Assembly: GCF_022655595.1 (NCBI RefSeq)
Contig: NZ_CP093379.1
Span: 413,001-477,000, forward strand
Length of the DNA: 64,000 nt
Reading direction: 5' to 3'
Origin: Ignatzschineria rhizosphaerae
GTDB lineage: Bacteria; Pseudomonadota; Gammaproteobacteria; Cardiobacteriales; Wohlfahrtiimonadaceae
Below, one piece after another: positions 1-9,491 of this stretch. Within the stretch, counting starts at the first letter, position 1. Each line of letters begins with the position of its first letter. The notes under the pieces are model-generated. The model was not told the origin of the DNA. It saw nothing but the letters and a program-made list of their open reading frames with translations, and ran no database searches. A program made the position numbers and the translations under genes.

Positions 1-101
1 TGAAGCTAAAATATTATCAATAATAATCAACTTGCCATCAATAATTTTAGCATTAAATATATAAAAAATAATGCTTACAATAATCTGTGATTATTATAGG
101 A

Positions 102-1322
102 TTAATGGTGTGTCATCTCTTGGGTGGAATGAGTGGCTTTTAAAAAGGTTAATCGATAGCGGATAAAGCAAAAGCTTGTTAGTAAAAGTGCAAGCAGTGC
201 AATAAAGAAAGCTGCAAAAGAGATGTAGTGAAGACCTATTTTTTCAATAATAATGGTTCCCACTAAAGCGCCACCCCCGATGCCAATGTTAAATATGCCA
301 GAAAAAATTGCCATCGCAATATCTGTTGCATCTGGGGCAAGCTCTAAGACTTTAAGCTGTAGCGCAAGTGCAATCCCTGTCATTGAAACGCCCCATAAGA
401 TGGCGAGAAAGAGTAGCCCATTATGAAGATAGGTACTTGGAAAGATCAATAATAACGATAGTGAGAGAAGAACAATCATTACCGGAAGAAATGCTAATGG
501 GTATTGATTGTTCTTTTTGCTAAAAATATAACTACCTAAGATTCCCGCGCCCCCAAATATTAAGAGTAAAACGGTTGTTTTATTTGGGGAGAGTTGGGCG
601 ATAGTTTCACTAAAAGGCTCGATATAGCTATAGGCAGTAAAATGGGCGGTCACGACAAGCATGGTAATGAAGAAGATGCCAAGAAGCGCTGGGCGCTTTA
701 AGATTAGGGGAATACTTTTAGCATTGCCGGCATTTTGACTTGGAAGGCGAGGAAGAATCAGATAGAGCACGATGAGGGTTATCAATGCGACAAGACCAAT
801 TAGGAGAAAGGTATAACGCCAGCCAACGAGTTGACCAATAATTCTTCCTAAGGGGATTCCTAGCACTGTCGCTAGCGCTGTACCTGTTGCTAATATCCCT
901 AAAGCTTGTGATTTTTTCCCTAATGGGGCAACGCGTATCGCTAGGGCTGCTGTGATCGACCAAAATATTGCATGAGAGAGTGCGACACCAATTCTGCCTA
1001 CAATTAACATCGAAAAGCTATTGGCAAAGAACGTTGCAATATGGCTGACAATAAAAATGATAAAGACAATTGTGAGTAGAGATTTTCGCTCAAAACTACT
1101 CACAAGAAGCATTAATGGAAGAGAGGCAAGCGCGACAACCCAAGCATAGATCGTAATCATTATCCCAACCTTTGCAGCTGAAAGCTCAAAGCTTGCACCA
1201 ATATCGGTTAAGAGTGCAATAGGAATAAACTCGGTGGTATTAAAGACAAAACCAGCAATGGCAAGGACAATAACACGAAGCCAAGCGAGATTAAATTGTT
1301 GGTTATCTTGGGAGGTTTGCAT
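102..1322 (-). CDS. sotB: Sugar efflux MFS transporter SotB
   Basis: Inner-membrane major facilitator protein of 406 residues with about 12 hydrophobic segments, the usual length for this family. It follows the enterobacterial SotB/YdeA sequence closely as I remember it: the N-terminal segment with FNTTEFIPIALL, the loop AIFWSITAALAIRVAPLGKK, the motif LGIPLGRIIGQLVGWR and the C-terminal ALAPDATDIAMAIFSGIFN are all present. SotB proteins export arabinose, IPTG and related sugars; the substrate here is inferred from family only. It stands alone, with no sugar genes beside it and a 229-bp gap to the end of radA. The start ATG sits at 1322 after a purine-poor leader, so the ribosome site is weak. 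High confidence in family, lower in substrate. Confidence 0.88.
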   Translation of the reverse strand: MQTSQDNQQFNLAWLRVIVLAIAGFVFNTTEFIPIALLTDIGASFELSAAKVGIMITIYAWVVALASLPLMLLVSSFERKSLLTIVFIIFIVSHIATFFANSFSMLIVGRIGVALSHAIFWSITAALAIRVAPLGKKSQALGILATGTALATVLGIPLGRIIGQLVGWRYTFLLIGLVALITLIVLYLILPRLPSQNAGNAKSIPLILKRPALLGIFFITMLVVTAHFTAYSYIEPFSETIAQLSPNKTTVLLLIFGGAGILGSYIFSKKNNQYPLAFLPVMIVLLSLSLLLIFPSTYLHNGLLFLAILWGVSMTGIALALQLKVLELAPDATDIAMAIFSGIFNIGIGGGALVGTIIIEKIGLHYISFAAFFIALLALLLTSFCFIRYRLTFLKATHSTQEMTHH

Positions 1323-1551
1323 CTATAAGATTCCTATTTTCAAGTAAAGCACAAGTAAGAGCGGCCATCACATCTTCTTTATCTGAATTTAAGTGGTAGT
1401 TATTAATATATGAGAAATAATCAATGATTGCAGTTGCCTTAGTAGTTGATTGCGAGTTTTGAATCAATAGTATCTATTTTTAGGGAAAAGATGACCTTAA
1501 AAGCATCATAATGAGGTGCTTCTTGAGATTTAACCCGTATTTTAGCAATGT

Positions 1552-2910
1552 TTATAGGTGATCCATCAGTTCGTTAATTTTGGCAACCCCAATAATTTCC
1601 ATGCCAGGAATATCATTTTTAGGTTTATTGGCAATCGGAATAATGGCTCTTGTAAAGCCATGTTTTGCAGCTTCCTTTAGGCGCTCCTCCCCGTGTGGTA
1701 CAGGGCGAACTTCTCCGGCTAAGCCTATCTCTCCAAAAATCACCAAATCTGCCGGCAATATCGTATCTCTAAAACTAGAGAAGGCGGCTGCGATAACGGC
1801 GAGATCTGAGGCTGTTTCGGTAACTTTAACACCGCCCACGGCATTAACATAGACATCTTGATCCATCATCGCAATGCCCGCATGCCGGTGGAGAACGGCA
1901 AGCAACATGGTTAACCTGTTTTGCTCTAATCCTAAAGTCACGCGGCGAGGCTGTCCGCCAAGAGAATCATCAACTAAGGATTGAATCTCGATTAGAAGCG
2001 GGCGTGTTCCTTCTCTTGTAACCATAATGACACTGCCAGAGCTTCTTTCGGGTTGTCTTGAGAGGAAAATTGCAGAAGGATTACTAATTGGTCTTAAACC
2101 GGTTCCGGTCATGGCAAAAACACCAATTTCATGAAGGGGCCCAAAGCGGTTTTTATAAGAGCGCATGATTCTAAAGCGAGAATCGACTTCGCCTTCAAAG
2201 TAGAGTACGCAATCGACCATATGTTCTAAGACGCGAGGTCCTGCTATAGCACCTTCTTTTGTCACGTGACCTGCTAAGAAAATGGAGGTGCCGGTGCGTT
2301 TAGCAAATCGTGTTAAAAGCGCAGTACTTTCACGTACTTGCCCTACATTTCCTGGGGCTGAATTAAGGAGCTCTGTAAAAATTGTCTGAATAGAGTCAAT
2401 GACGATGACATCAAGATCCATCGGCTCTGCAACCCGTAGAATTTTTTCGACATTAGTTTCTGATAGTAATTGTAGTTTAGAGCCATCAAGTTGTAACCGT
2501 TCAGCGCGAAGTGCCACTTGGCTTGGGGATTCTTCCCCTGTGACATAAAGGACATTTTTACCTGAATGACTTAGGTGAATTAATGTTTGAAGCAAAATGG
2601 TAGATTTTCCAATGCCAGGATCTCCCCCGATTAAAACAACAGATCCAAAGACTAAGCCACCGCCTAATACGCGGTCTAGTTCATTAAGACCTGTAGAAAA
2701 GCGAGATAGCTCCTCTTTTTGGACATCGGTAAGAATCTGTACGCCATCGGTGCCGGCTGTTCCTGAGTATCCGGAAAGGCGTGTCGGTGTTTTTTCAACG
2801 ATCATCTCTTCAATAGAGTTCCAAGCTTTACAATCTAAACATTGTCCAGCCCACTTTTGTGCGACAGCGCCGCAATCACGGCAGACAAATTGTTTTTTCT
2901 CTTTACTCAT
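1552..2910 (-). CDS. radA: DNA repair protein RadA
   Basis: RadA/Sms, 452 residues, the standard length. It is a RecA-like ATPase that drives branch migration of recombination intermediates. Domain order is visible: an N-terminal C4 zinc finger (CRDCG then CLDC, residues about 10-27), the Walker A GGDPGIGKST near residue 95, the RadA-specific KNRFG motif near residue 255, and a C-terminal Lon-protease-like domain with GGVKVTETASDLA and the ending region GLAGEVRPVPHGEERLKEA. No key residue is missing. The start has a GGATCATCATC leader rich in purines on the coding strand. It follows the MFS gene at 3074-4360, but a strong hairpin (2951-2982) lies between, so it is probably transcribed separately. 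Confidence 0.97.
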   Translation of the reverse strand: MSKEKKQFVCRDCGAVAQKWAGQCLDCKAWNSIEEMIVEKTPTRLSGYSGTAGTDGVQILTDVQKEELSRFSTGLNELDRVLGGGLVFGSVVLIGGDPGIGKSTILLQTLIHLSHSGKNVLYVTGEESPSQVALRAERLQLDGSKLQLLSETNVEKILRVAEPMDLDVIVIDSIQTIFTELLNSAPGNVGQVRESTALLTRFAKRTGTSIFLAGHVTKEGAIAGPRVLEHMVDCVLYFEGEVDSRFRIMRSYKNRFGPLHEIGVFAMTGTGLRPISNPSAIFLSRQPERSSGSVIMVTREGTRPLLIEIQSLVDDSLGGQPRRVTLGLEQNRLTMLLAVLHRHAGIAMMDQDVYVNAVGGVKVTETASDLAVIAAAFSSFRDTILPADLVIFGEIGLAGEVRPVPHGEERLKEAAKHGFTRAIIPIANKPKNDIPGMEIIGVAKINELMDHL

Positions 2911-2950
2911 GATGATGATCCTTTAAAGCACGTTTTATATATACAGGTGA

Positions 2951-2982
2951 TAAAAATGCCGAGACTTCAATAATCTCGGCAT
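2951..2982 (-). terminator. Intrinsic terminator of the downstream-reading MFS gene
   Basis: Perfect 9-bp stem (ATGCCGAGA at 2956-2964 with TCTCGGCAT at 2974-2982) around a 9-nt loop. On the minus strand it is followed by a run of five T. It lies between the MFS gene (3074-4360) and radA. Confidence 0.8.
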
Positions 2983-3073
2983 CTATTTTACCTCTTTTAG
3001 GAGATAAAAGGGGTTTTGCGATCGGCTATTTTCTTAAAGCTTGAGAAGCTTTTTAATTTTAGTAAAAAGGTTG

Positions 3074-4360
3074 TTAAGAGATCTTAGCAATAGAGGCTTC
3101 ATAATTTTCTCTACTAGGCAGATAGTATGAAGCGATAGCCCCAATTAAAAGGAGAATACCCGCCATCCAAAAAGAGATGTAGTGGGTGCCATAAGTTTCA
3201 TACGCAAAGCCGCCGAGCCATGTGCTTAAGGTACCGCCAATTTGATGGCCAATAAAGGCAAAACCATAGAGCATTCCCACAAGTTTTACGCCATAGATAT
3301 CTGCAAGCATTCCGGACGATATTCCCATATTTCCAGCCCAAACAAGCCCCCCAATAATGGCAATAGTATAGAGCTCCCAAGGAGAGATTACGATCACAAG
3401 GATAAAAAATGCGATACCTCGAACAAAATAGATCGCCATTAATAGTAAGCGATGTTCAATTTTAGTGCTTAAACGTCCTAGCATCATTGTACTAAATACG
3501 GCCGTTAAGCCTATGAGGCTAACACCAAAGGCACTAATATTTTTGGGGAAGCCATGATCTACTAACATGGGGACTGCATGGGTTCCTAGCAAATTCATAC
3601 TAAAGCCACAAGCAAAAATTCCGATGCAAAGTAGCCAAAATGGACGAGTTGAGAAAACTTGTCGTAATGTGTAATTTTTTCCTTTCATTTTTGCTTTACG
3701 AAGCGCTAATTTCTCTTGATAGATTTTAATTTCATTATCTGTTTTAAGATCTCCATTTTCAGGAGGCGTGCCACGAACAACAGCAAAAGCGACGATTAAA
3801 GTTAAAATTGCAAAAATACCGGCATATCCTAGGAGTGTTATTTCCCAGCTAAAAGATTGAATTAATGTATTAAAAACAGGTGTCATTACGGCGATTCCGG
3901 CCATTGAGCCTGTTGATAAAAAGAGTAGTGCCATGGTTCTTTTAGCAATAAACCAACTACTGATAAGCTGTGTGAAAGCAACAGGGCTTGTAAACGCTAA
4001 ACCAAAAGAGAGAAGCCCGCCATAGCTTAATGCAAAGAGCCATTGGTTTGTGGTATAGACAGTAATAACTAAGGAGATTGCCACAATAATAGCGCCGATA
4101 ATAAGCGTTTTTCGTGTGCCTAAACGATTGACACAAAAACCGGCAACAGGCATGCCAACCCCATAAATGAGCATACCAAATGCAATAACCGTAGATAGGG
4201 CGCTACGAGAAATTCCTAAACCTTCGCTCATCGGAATAACAAAAGGGCCGATACTCATGCGCATTCCTACGGTAATCATTGTAAGTAGGGCCGCTGAGAG
4301 AACGATCGTCCAGCCATAATACCAACCCTTATGGGGGATATTGATCTGATTTTCTGACAT
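3074..4360 (-). CDS. MFS transporter, OFA/monocarboxylate-type
   Basis: 428-residue inner-membrane major facilitator protein with two six-helix halves separated by a charged loop around residues 195-235 (ENGDLKTDNEIKIYQEK and following). The N-terminal GWYYGWTIVLSAALLTMITVGMRMSIGPF and the motif NRLGTRKT between helices 2 and 3 fit the OFA/oxalate-formate and monocarboxylate porter branch. The transported compound cannot be read from sequence; organic anions are typical for the group. No metabolic gene is adjacent. It ends before the hairpin at 2951-2982, which should terminate its transcript. The start ATG at 4360 lies after an AT-rich 260-bp leader. Confidence 0.8.
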   Translation of the reverse strand: MSENQINIPHKGWYYGWTIVLSAALLTMITVGMRMSIGPFVIPMSEGLGISRSALSTVIAFGMLIYGVGMPVAGFCVNRLGTRKTLIIGAIIVAISLVITVYTTNQWLFALSYGGLLSFGLAFTSPVAFTQLISSWFIAKRTMALLFLSTGSMAGIAVMTPVFNTLIQSFSWEITLLGYAGIFAILTLIVAFAVVRGTPPENGDLKTDNEIKIYQEKLALRKAKMKGKNYTLRQVFSTRPFWLLCIGIFACGFSMNLLGTHAVPMLVDHGFPKNISAFGVSLIGLTAVFSTMMLGRLSTKIEHRLLLMAIYFVRGIAFFILVIVISPWELYTIAIIGGLVWAGNMGISSGMLADIYGVKLVGMLYGFAFIGHQIGGTLSTWLGGFAYETYGTHYISFWMAGILLLIGAIASYYLPSRENYEASIAKIS

Positions 4361-4510
4361 TTTAAGAGACTCGAATAAATAAAAGTTGAAAGTGTATAGA
4401 ATGGGTATGTGATTATATAAAATAATCTTACGCTTTCAGATGGCTTTCGTAAATAGATATTATTCTCATTTTTTTAATAAATATATTATAAAATTAAATA
4501 TTGATTGAGT

Positions 4511-4544
4511 AAAAAAGAGAGAGCTTGGGAATTTGCTCTCTTTT
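4511..4544 (-). terminator. Terminator downstream of prfB
   Basis: GAGAGC (4519-4524) pairs with GCTCTC (4535-4540), and the stem extends through flanking A/T pairs. Reading the minus strand it is followed by six T. It is placed to end the prfB transcript. Confidence 0.7.
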
Positions 4545-4584
4545 ATTTGTTGGTTGCAGCATTACTCTTAGTTTAAAAAGAGGC

Positions 4585-4627
4585 TCGATATCGCCGATTC
4601 GGTGACTTTTAAACCGATTTCACTATA
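4585..4627. repeat. Single end of the TATAG-terminated (Correia-like) repeat
   Basis: About 43 bp that match only the right end of the full elements at 10945-11098 and 11124-11283: a GCCG-type core, then CTTTTAAACCGATTTCACTA ending in TATA at 4627. The rest of the element is absent. The terminal TATAG overlaps the prfB stop: the TAG stop codon (4625-4623) is formed by the repeat terminus. Confidence 0.65.
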
Positions 4628-5724
4628 AGCCCATTTTTAAGCTAGCCTCAATGAAATCATCTAGATCTCCATCAAGAACCGGTTGAGGATTTCCCACTTC
4701 ATAACCTGTACGAATATCGCGAATACGTGCTTGGTCTAGAACATAAGAGCGAATTTGGCTTCCCCAGCCCACATCTGCTTTAGAATCTTGTAGTGCTTCT
4801 GCGGCATCTTTTTTCTTCTGCAGCTCAAGTTCATAAAGTTTAGAACGAAGTTGCTGCATTGCGACATCTTTGTTGCGATGTTGTGAGCGCTCATTTTGAC
4901 ATTGCGCCACAACGCCGGTGGGAACGTGGGTAATACGAACCGCTGATTCTGTCACGTTAACGTGCTGTCCACCTGCGCCTGATGCTCTATAAACATCAAT
5001 ACGAAGATCCGATGGATCGATATCAATTTCGATATTGTCATCAATTTCAGGAGAGACAAAGACTGAGCAAAAAGAGGTATGACGCTTATTATTTGAGTCA
5101 AACGGTGATTTTCGTACTAAACGATGAACGCCCGTTTCGGTGCGAAGCCAGCCGTAAGCATGATCGCCTTCAAAGCGAATACTCGCTGATTTAATGCCGG
5201 CAACATCGCCAGGAGAGGCTTCTAATAGCTCTGTTTTAAAGCCATGATCTTCACCCCAGCGTAGATACATTCTTAAAACCATTGATGCCCAATCTTGCGC
5301 TTCAGTACCACCTGCACCTGCCTGGATATCTAGATAAGCATTACTACCATCCATTTCGCCACTGAACATTCTTTTAAATTCAAATTCTTCAATGGTTTTA
5401 GTAAAGCCTGCAAGATCCTCTTGAACCATCTCAAGCGTCTCTTCATCATTTTCCATTTTCGCAAGCTCTACAAGATCTTTCGCATCATTAAGGCTTGATT
5501 CAAGGCGAATCATGCCATTGACGAAATCATCTAAAACAGCGCGTTCTTGTCCCAGTTTTTGCGCTTTTTCTGGATTATTAGTCCAGATATTGGGATCTTC
5601 CAATTCCATTAAGACTTCGGTTAAGCGTTCTTGCTTTGTATCGAAGTCAAAGATACCTCCGAAGGTCAGCGGCTCTTTCAGCAAGATCTTCAATGGTGTG
5701 ATTGAGTGTGTTAATTAATTCCAT
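4623..5724 (-). CDS. prfB: Peptide chain release factor 2, programmed +1 frameshift
   Basis: RF2 recognises UGA and UAA stop codons and triggers peptide release. The gene starts at ATG 5724 (preceded by GAGGGTGATCC), reads 25 codons ([14 protein letters not shown] then [11 protein letters not shown]), meets an in-frame UGA at 5649-5647, and continues after a +1 slip into DFDTKQERL. The full product is 366 residues. The second part carries the stop-recognition region with [13 protein letters not shown] and the catalytic GGQ in [19 protein letters not shown] naive reading would begin at 5693 and lose the true N-terminus. lysS, the usual partner in E. coli, is absent; a hypothetical membrane gene lies upstream and a repeat end forms the stop codon. 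Confidence 0.96.
5646..5661 (-). promoter_or_regulatory. prfB programmed +1 frameshift site
   Basis: On the coding strand the sequence is CGG AGG TAT CTT TGA C. CTT at 5652-5650 is the slippery codon, TGA at 5649-5647 is the in-frame stop at codon 26, and the CGGAGG just upstream acts as the internal Shine-Dalgarno-like stimulator. This matches the classic RF2 autoregulation signal: low RF2 leaves the ribosome paused and favours the slip. Confidence 0.95.
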
Positions 5725-5855
5725 GGATCACCCTCATAGTTATGTTTTTTAGTAAAAGAAATATATATTAAAGTGAATGAAGGATAAAGTTTTTCATCCA
5801 CCTTTTATTTGAAGCGGTTATTATACGTGAAGTTATGAATAAGTTTTATATTTGC

Positions 5856-6800
5856 TCAATCGAGCCTTTTACATTTTTTATGATGAAACTTATCAGTGTT
5901 ATTCTCTTCGTGAACCCTCAAACATAGCTGTTGTATGTCCCCTTTATTAAATGGAATACATCCTTTATCACTAAAGTCTTGAGTGGACGATGAGCATAAC
6001 AAATGTTTGTCACCCAATTTAAAGCGAGTATAGGCGCTAAATATTAAGTCCTTTTCAAAAAGATCTATATCTGAGTTATGGAGACCCGTATGATATATAG
6101 CTTCAATTAAGTTTTTATTTAAAAGTTGGTAGTAGCTTTCTGTTTCAGAAATAATCCCCAGGTTTATTAAAACTTTATTTTGAAAGTTGTTTTGAAATGA
6201 AAAGAATAGGGTTGTTGATATGTAGATAATTATAAAATAGAAGATACCGTCAGTCATTAAGGCACGTTTAGGCTCTGTGACACATGGACTTAATTTTTTT
6301 TGCTTTGAAATAGCTAAGTCTTTCATTATTAGTATTAAACCTGGGATATAGCCCATAATTAAAGCGATACTTGTAACTTTAAGAATATAAGGGAGCTCCT
6401 TACTCGAATTTATAGGGATTAGATCAAAAAATAATGAGACCGGAGCTGTAGTTACGAATGCCGAGGCTGTTATTACTAGTATCATTGCAATAGTTTTTTT
6501 ACCTTGCTGTTTTGGCTTTTTTACAAATTTTAAGATAAAAATGCCTATTACAAAAGGTAAAAGAATCAGGATAAGAAACAAAATATAAGTATTTATGAGG
6601 TTCTTTTGGATATTTAATAGAATTGATACGTAGATAATTGCAGATAGAAAGATAGATGCTATTAGGGATATTACTTTATTACTTAGATTATTTTTTTGTA
6701 TTATTAAAAGTAATATTGATGGTGCCCAAGAAACTATAAGGAAAGCAGTGAAAATGAATATTGAGAATACGGCTAAAAATATTAGGTTGGAGGAAGTCAT
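5856..6800 (-). CDS. Unknown polytopic membrane protein
   Basis: I do not recognise this 314-residue protein. The first 215 residues are very hydrophobic, with about six predicted membrane segments (for example residues 5-35, 43-62, 70-90, 103-125, 138-160 and 190-205). They are separated by short lysine-rich loops such as KFVKKPKQQGKK. The last 100 residues are hydrophilic and contain four cysteines (LLCSSSTQ, KGCIPF, QLCLRV, KKCKRL), probably a periplasmic or cytosolic tail. The region is even more AT-rich than its neighbours, which may mean recent acquisition or relaxed selection. It lies between trxA and prfB with 131 bp to prfB and no visible partner. The start is uncertain because the upstream 160 bp is also AT-rich. 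Confidence 0.6.
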   Translation of the reverse strand: MTSSNLIFLAVFSIFIFTAFLIVSWAPSILLLIIQKNNLSNKVISLIASIFLSAIIYVSILLNIQKNLINTYILFLILILLPFVIGIFILKFVKKPKQQGKKTIAMILVITASAFVTTAPVSLFFDLIPINSSKELPYILKVTSIALIMGYIPGLILIMKDLAISKQKKLSPCVTEPKRALMTDGIFYFIIIYISTTLFFSFQNNFQNKVLINLGIISETESYYQLLNKNLIEAIYHTGLHNSDIDLFEKDLIFSAYTRFKLGDKHLLCSSSTQDFSDKGCIPFNKGDIQQLCLRVHEENNTDKFHHKKCKRLD

Positions 6801-6977
6801 AATTGCTTCGTAGTAGATAGATAGCCAGCCTATTTTTTTTTAAATATGAATAAAGAAAAATATACGGCATTAAAAAAAAGAAGAGGTATATAATTTTTTC
6901 AGCATATTCAATTTTGAAAAAGGGTATTTTAGCTTTTTTGTTTAAAAAACATTCCATCATATAATTCCAGTTCTACA

Positions 6978-7010
6978 TAAAAAAACCGAAGATCATATAT
7001 ATCTTCGGTT
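6978..7010 (-). terminator. trxA intrinsic terminator
   Basis: Perfect 10-bp stem: AACCGAAGAT (6984-6993) with ATCTTCGGTT (7001-7010), loop of 7 nt, followed on the minus strand by a T tract complementary to the A run at 6978-6985. It sits 33 bp beyond the trxA stop. Confidence 0.85.
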
Positions 7011-7042
7011 CTTGTGAATAATTTTATCAAAAAAATGACTAA

Positions 7043-7366
7043 TTAAAGATTGTTATCGATAAATTGTGTTAATTGTGCTTTGTTAAGTGCACCTACGTGC
7101 TGTGCAACAATTTCACCATTTTTGAAGATCATTAATGCAGGAATTCCACGGATTTGGAATTTAACTGCAGTATCTTGGTTGTTTTGTACATCTAATTTAA
7201 CAACCTTTAATTTGCCTGAATACTCATCAGATGCTGCTTCAACAATCGGAGTGATCATACGGCAAGGGGCGCACCAATCTGCCCAAAAATCCACTAATAC
7301 AGGAAGTTCTGCGTTTAAAACTTCAGCTTCAAAAGTTGCGTCCGTCGCATTGACTAAATTGCTCAT
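7043..7366 (-). CDS. trxA: Thioredoxin 1
   Basis: Cytosolic disulfide reductase of 107 residues. The active site is FWADWCAPCRMI near residue 32-36; CAPC replaces the more common CGPC, a substitution that can shift redox potential. The cis-proline loop RGIPALMIFKNGE near residue 73 and the ending HVGALNKAQLTQFI are intact. The gene is divergent from rhlB across a 199-bp intergenic region, the same arrangement as in E. coli, which supports both calls. The start ATG at 7366 is preceded by GGAGAG. Transcript end is marked by the hairpin at 6978-7010. Confidence 0.97.
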   Translation of the reverse strand: MSNLVNATDATFEAEVLNAELPVLVDFWADWCAPCRMITPIVEAASDEYSGKLKVVKLDVQNNQDTAVKFQIRGIPALMIFKNGEIVAQHVGALNKAQLTQFIDNNL

Positions 7367-7565
7367 CGTACTCTCTCCTTAAAGAAGTTGATCAAGATAT
7401 CCAAAATTAGATTTGGATTTTTCTATATAAAATATGATAATACCTGAGATATTACAACTGAAAACAGGGTAAATAACAAGGTTTGAACTGTATAATTTTT
7501 TCAAACAAGGTTATTAAAAAAATTTATTACCAAGCACATTTAATTGAGGGTTTAGGTCGTCATCT

Positions 7566-9074
7566 ATGGGAAAACCACATTTAACTTCTATGAAGTTTAC
7601 AGATTTAAATTTACATGATTCACTGAAAGAGAGCTTAGTCGATAATGGCTATGAATTTTGTACGGAAATTCAGGAGAAAGCTTTACCTGTGCTATTAAAG
7701 GGGCAGGATGTTACGGGGCAAGCTCAAACAGGAACAGGTAAGACGGCGACATTCTTATTAGCAACGCTCAATCACTTAATGACAGTTCCTGTAGAAGAGG
7801 GAAAAAAAGGCCCTTATGCGATTATTATGGCGCCAACACGTGAACTTGCGGTGCAGATTCATGAAGATGCCAAAATGCTTGGGCGTTATACGGGATTAAA
7901 ATATGCACTTCTCTACGGAGGCGCTGCATATGGTACGCAAAATGAAGCATTAGAAGCCGATCCTGATATCGTTATTGGAACTGTTGGACGTATTTTAGAT
8001 TACTTTAAGCAGAAGAAACTCAATCTTCGTAATGTGGAAGTATTTGTATTAGATGAAGCAGATAGAATGTTTGATCTAGGCTTCATTAGTGATATTCGCT
8101 TCCTTTTAAGACAGATGCCTAAAGTAGAAAAACGTCAAAATATGCTGTTTTCAGCAACATTTTCACAGCGTATTTTTGAGCTCGCTTATGAGCATATGAA
8201 TGATGCTGAGCTTGTTAAAGTTGAAGCCGAGCAAGTGACAGGTTCACGTATTACACAGCGTTTATACCATGTCTCTTCAGATGAAAAGTTAAAGTTACTC
8301 TTTGGTCTTTTAAAGAAAGAGAAAGCAGAGCGTTCAATTGTGTTTGTAAATACTAAACGCTCAGCGGATGAAGTATTTAATACGCTCAATGCGAATGGTT
8401 ATAAAGCGGCGGTTCTTTCGGGAGATATTCCCCAAAATCGTCGTGAAAAACTTTTAGAAGAGTTTAAAAATGGTGAGCTTTCTATTATGGTGGCAACAGA
8501 TGTTGCTGCGCGTGGTCTGCATATTCCTGATGTTACTCATGTATTTAACTACGATTTACCGCAAGATGTGGAAGATTACGTTCACCGAATTGGTCGTACC
8601 GCGCGCGCTGGTGCTGAAGGAACTGCAATTACCTTTGCTTGTGAAGAGTATGTCTATTCATTAATGGATATCCAAGATTACATCAAAGAAGAGATTCCTG
8701 TTGAATCAATTACAGAAGAGTTATTGATCACGCCTGAAGTTACGCCGCCACCAGCTGAGCGTCGAGATAATCGTCAACGTAGAACACGCAATAACCCGCG
8801 TAATAATCAGCACCGAGGTCCGGAAGGAGCTCAACGTGGTAATCGTCGTCAACCGCGTCGTCGTCAAGAAGGGGAAGGCAATGAAAATGCACCAGTTGCT
8901 GAAAATGTCGCAACCCCCAATAGAGAAAGCGAAGCACCAGAAGTAGCACAAGGGGGCGAGAATCAATCACAAGATAATCAAAATCGCCGTCCGGCTCGCC
9001 GAGGCGTTCGTAGAAACCGTCGTCCTAATCAAAATAGACGTCGTCAAAATTCAGAAGCGCCGCAAGAATCATAA
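7566..9074 (+). CDS. rhlB: ATP-dependent RNA helicase RhlB
   Basis: DEAD-box helicase of 502 residues, longer than E. coli RhlB (421) because of a basic, low-complexity tail. Motifs in order: Q motif FCTEIQEKALP, motif I AQTGTGKT, PTRELA, motif II DEADRMFDLGFI, motif III SAT, FVNTKRSADEVF, ARGLHIPDVTH and HRIGRTARAG. The match to RhlB rather than another DEAD protein rests on the N-terminal MGKPHLTSMKFTDL, the DLGFISDIRFLLRQMP region, and divergence from trxA. The tail (about 395-502) is rich in Arg, Asn and Gln (PRRRQEGEG, RRPNQNRRRQ) and probably binds RNA or RNase E. The start at 7566 is chosen because its N-terminus aligns with the E. coli protein; ATG 7590 is an alternative. Confidence 0.93.
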   Translation: MGKPHLTSMKFTDLNLHDSLKESLVDNGYEFCTEIQEKALPVLLKGQDVTGQAQTGTGKTATFLLATLNHLMTVPVEEGKKGPYAIIMAPTRELAVQIHEDAKMLGRYTGLKYALLYGGAAYGTQNEALEADPDIVIGTVGRILDYFKQKKLNLRNVEVFVLDEADRMFDLGFISDIRFLLRQMPKVEKRQNMLFSATFSQRIFELAYEHMNDAELVKVEAEQVTGSRITQRLYHVSSDEKLKLLFGLLKKEKAERSIVFVNTKRSADEVFNTLNANGYKAAVLSGDIPQNRREKLLEEFKNGELSIMVATDVAARGLHIPDVTHVFNYDLPQDVEDYVHRIGRTARAGAEGTAITFACEEYVYSLMDIQDYIKEEIPVESITEELLITPEVTPPPAERRDNRQRRTRNNPRNNQHRGPEGAQRGNRRQPRRRQEGEGNENAPVAENVATPNRESEAPEVAQGGENQSQDNQNRRPARRGVRRNRRPNQNRRRQNSEAPQES

Positions 9075-9173
9075 GGCTAGCGCTTTTTAGGTTTTACTCA
9101 TGAGTCTCTCTTTTGGTAATACATTAGAGAGATTTATTGTTTTAGTTATGAGTCAATAAATACAAAGGATTAT

Positions 9174-9440
9174 ATGAAAAAGTTAGGATTACTCATGGCT
9201 TCATTAGCATTATTAGCAGGTTGTGCAACCGGCGTTGAAGATGGTAAAGGAAGTTATTCAGGAAAAGGGCGCGTCGTCTCTATTGTGGTCAATGAAGAGG
9301 GCAATAGTGAAGTCGGTGTTGAAACAACAGATAGAGGACATGTTCCTGTTGTGGTAAAAGGGGAAATCGATATTTTTCCAGGGCAAAATGTTAAGGTCCA
9401 ACGCAATAGCCGTGGTTTAGGGTCGATTACAGCACTATAA
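9174..9440 (+). CDS. Small predicted lipoprotein
   Basis: 88 residues with a lipoprotein signal: MKKLGLLMASLALLAGC, cleavage before Cys17. The mature part is a short glycine/valine-rich beta domain (GKGRVVSIVVNEEGNSEVGV, then VVVKGEIDIFPGQNVKVQR) that looks like a small barrel or glycine-zipper outer-membrane lipoprotein; I cannot name the family. A clear site AAAGGATTAT precedes the ATG at 9174. It is followed by a strong terminator at 9492-9520 and stands as a single-gene unit between rhlB and the methyltransferase. Confidence 0.8.
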   Translation: MKKLGLLMASLALLAGCATGVEDGKGSYSGKGRVVSIVVNEEGNSEVGVETTDRGHVPVVVKGEIDIFPGQNVKVQRNSRGLGSITAL

Positions 9441-9491
9441 TAGGGATTGATTAATCATGCATTTCACTTATGATATTGAGTGACATTTAGT

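Noticed and set aside
6688-6960. 90-codon minus-strand open frame overlapping the start of the 5856-6800 membrane gene
   Set aside because: Low-complexity Phe/Ile/Leu/Asn sequence typical of AT-rich DNA read in a wrong frame, no ribosome site, 113-bp overlap.
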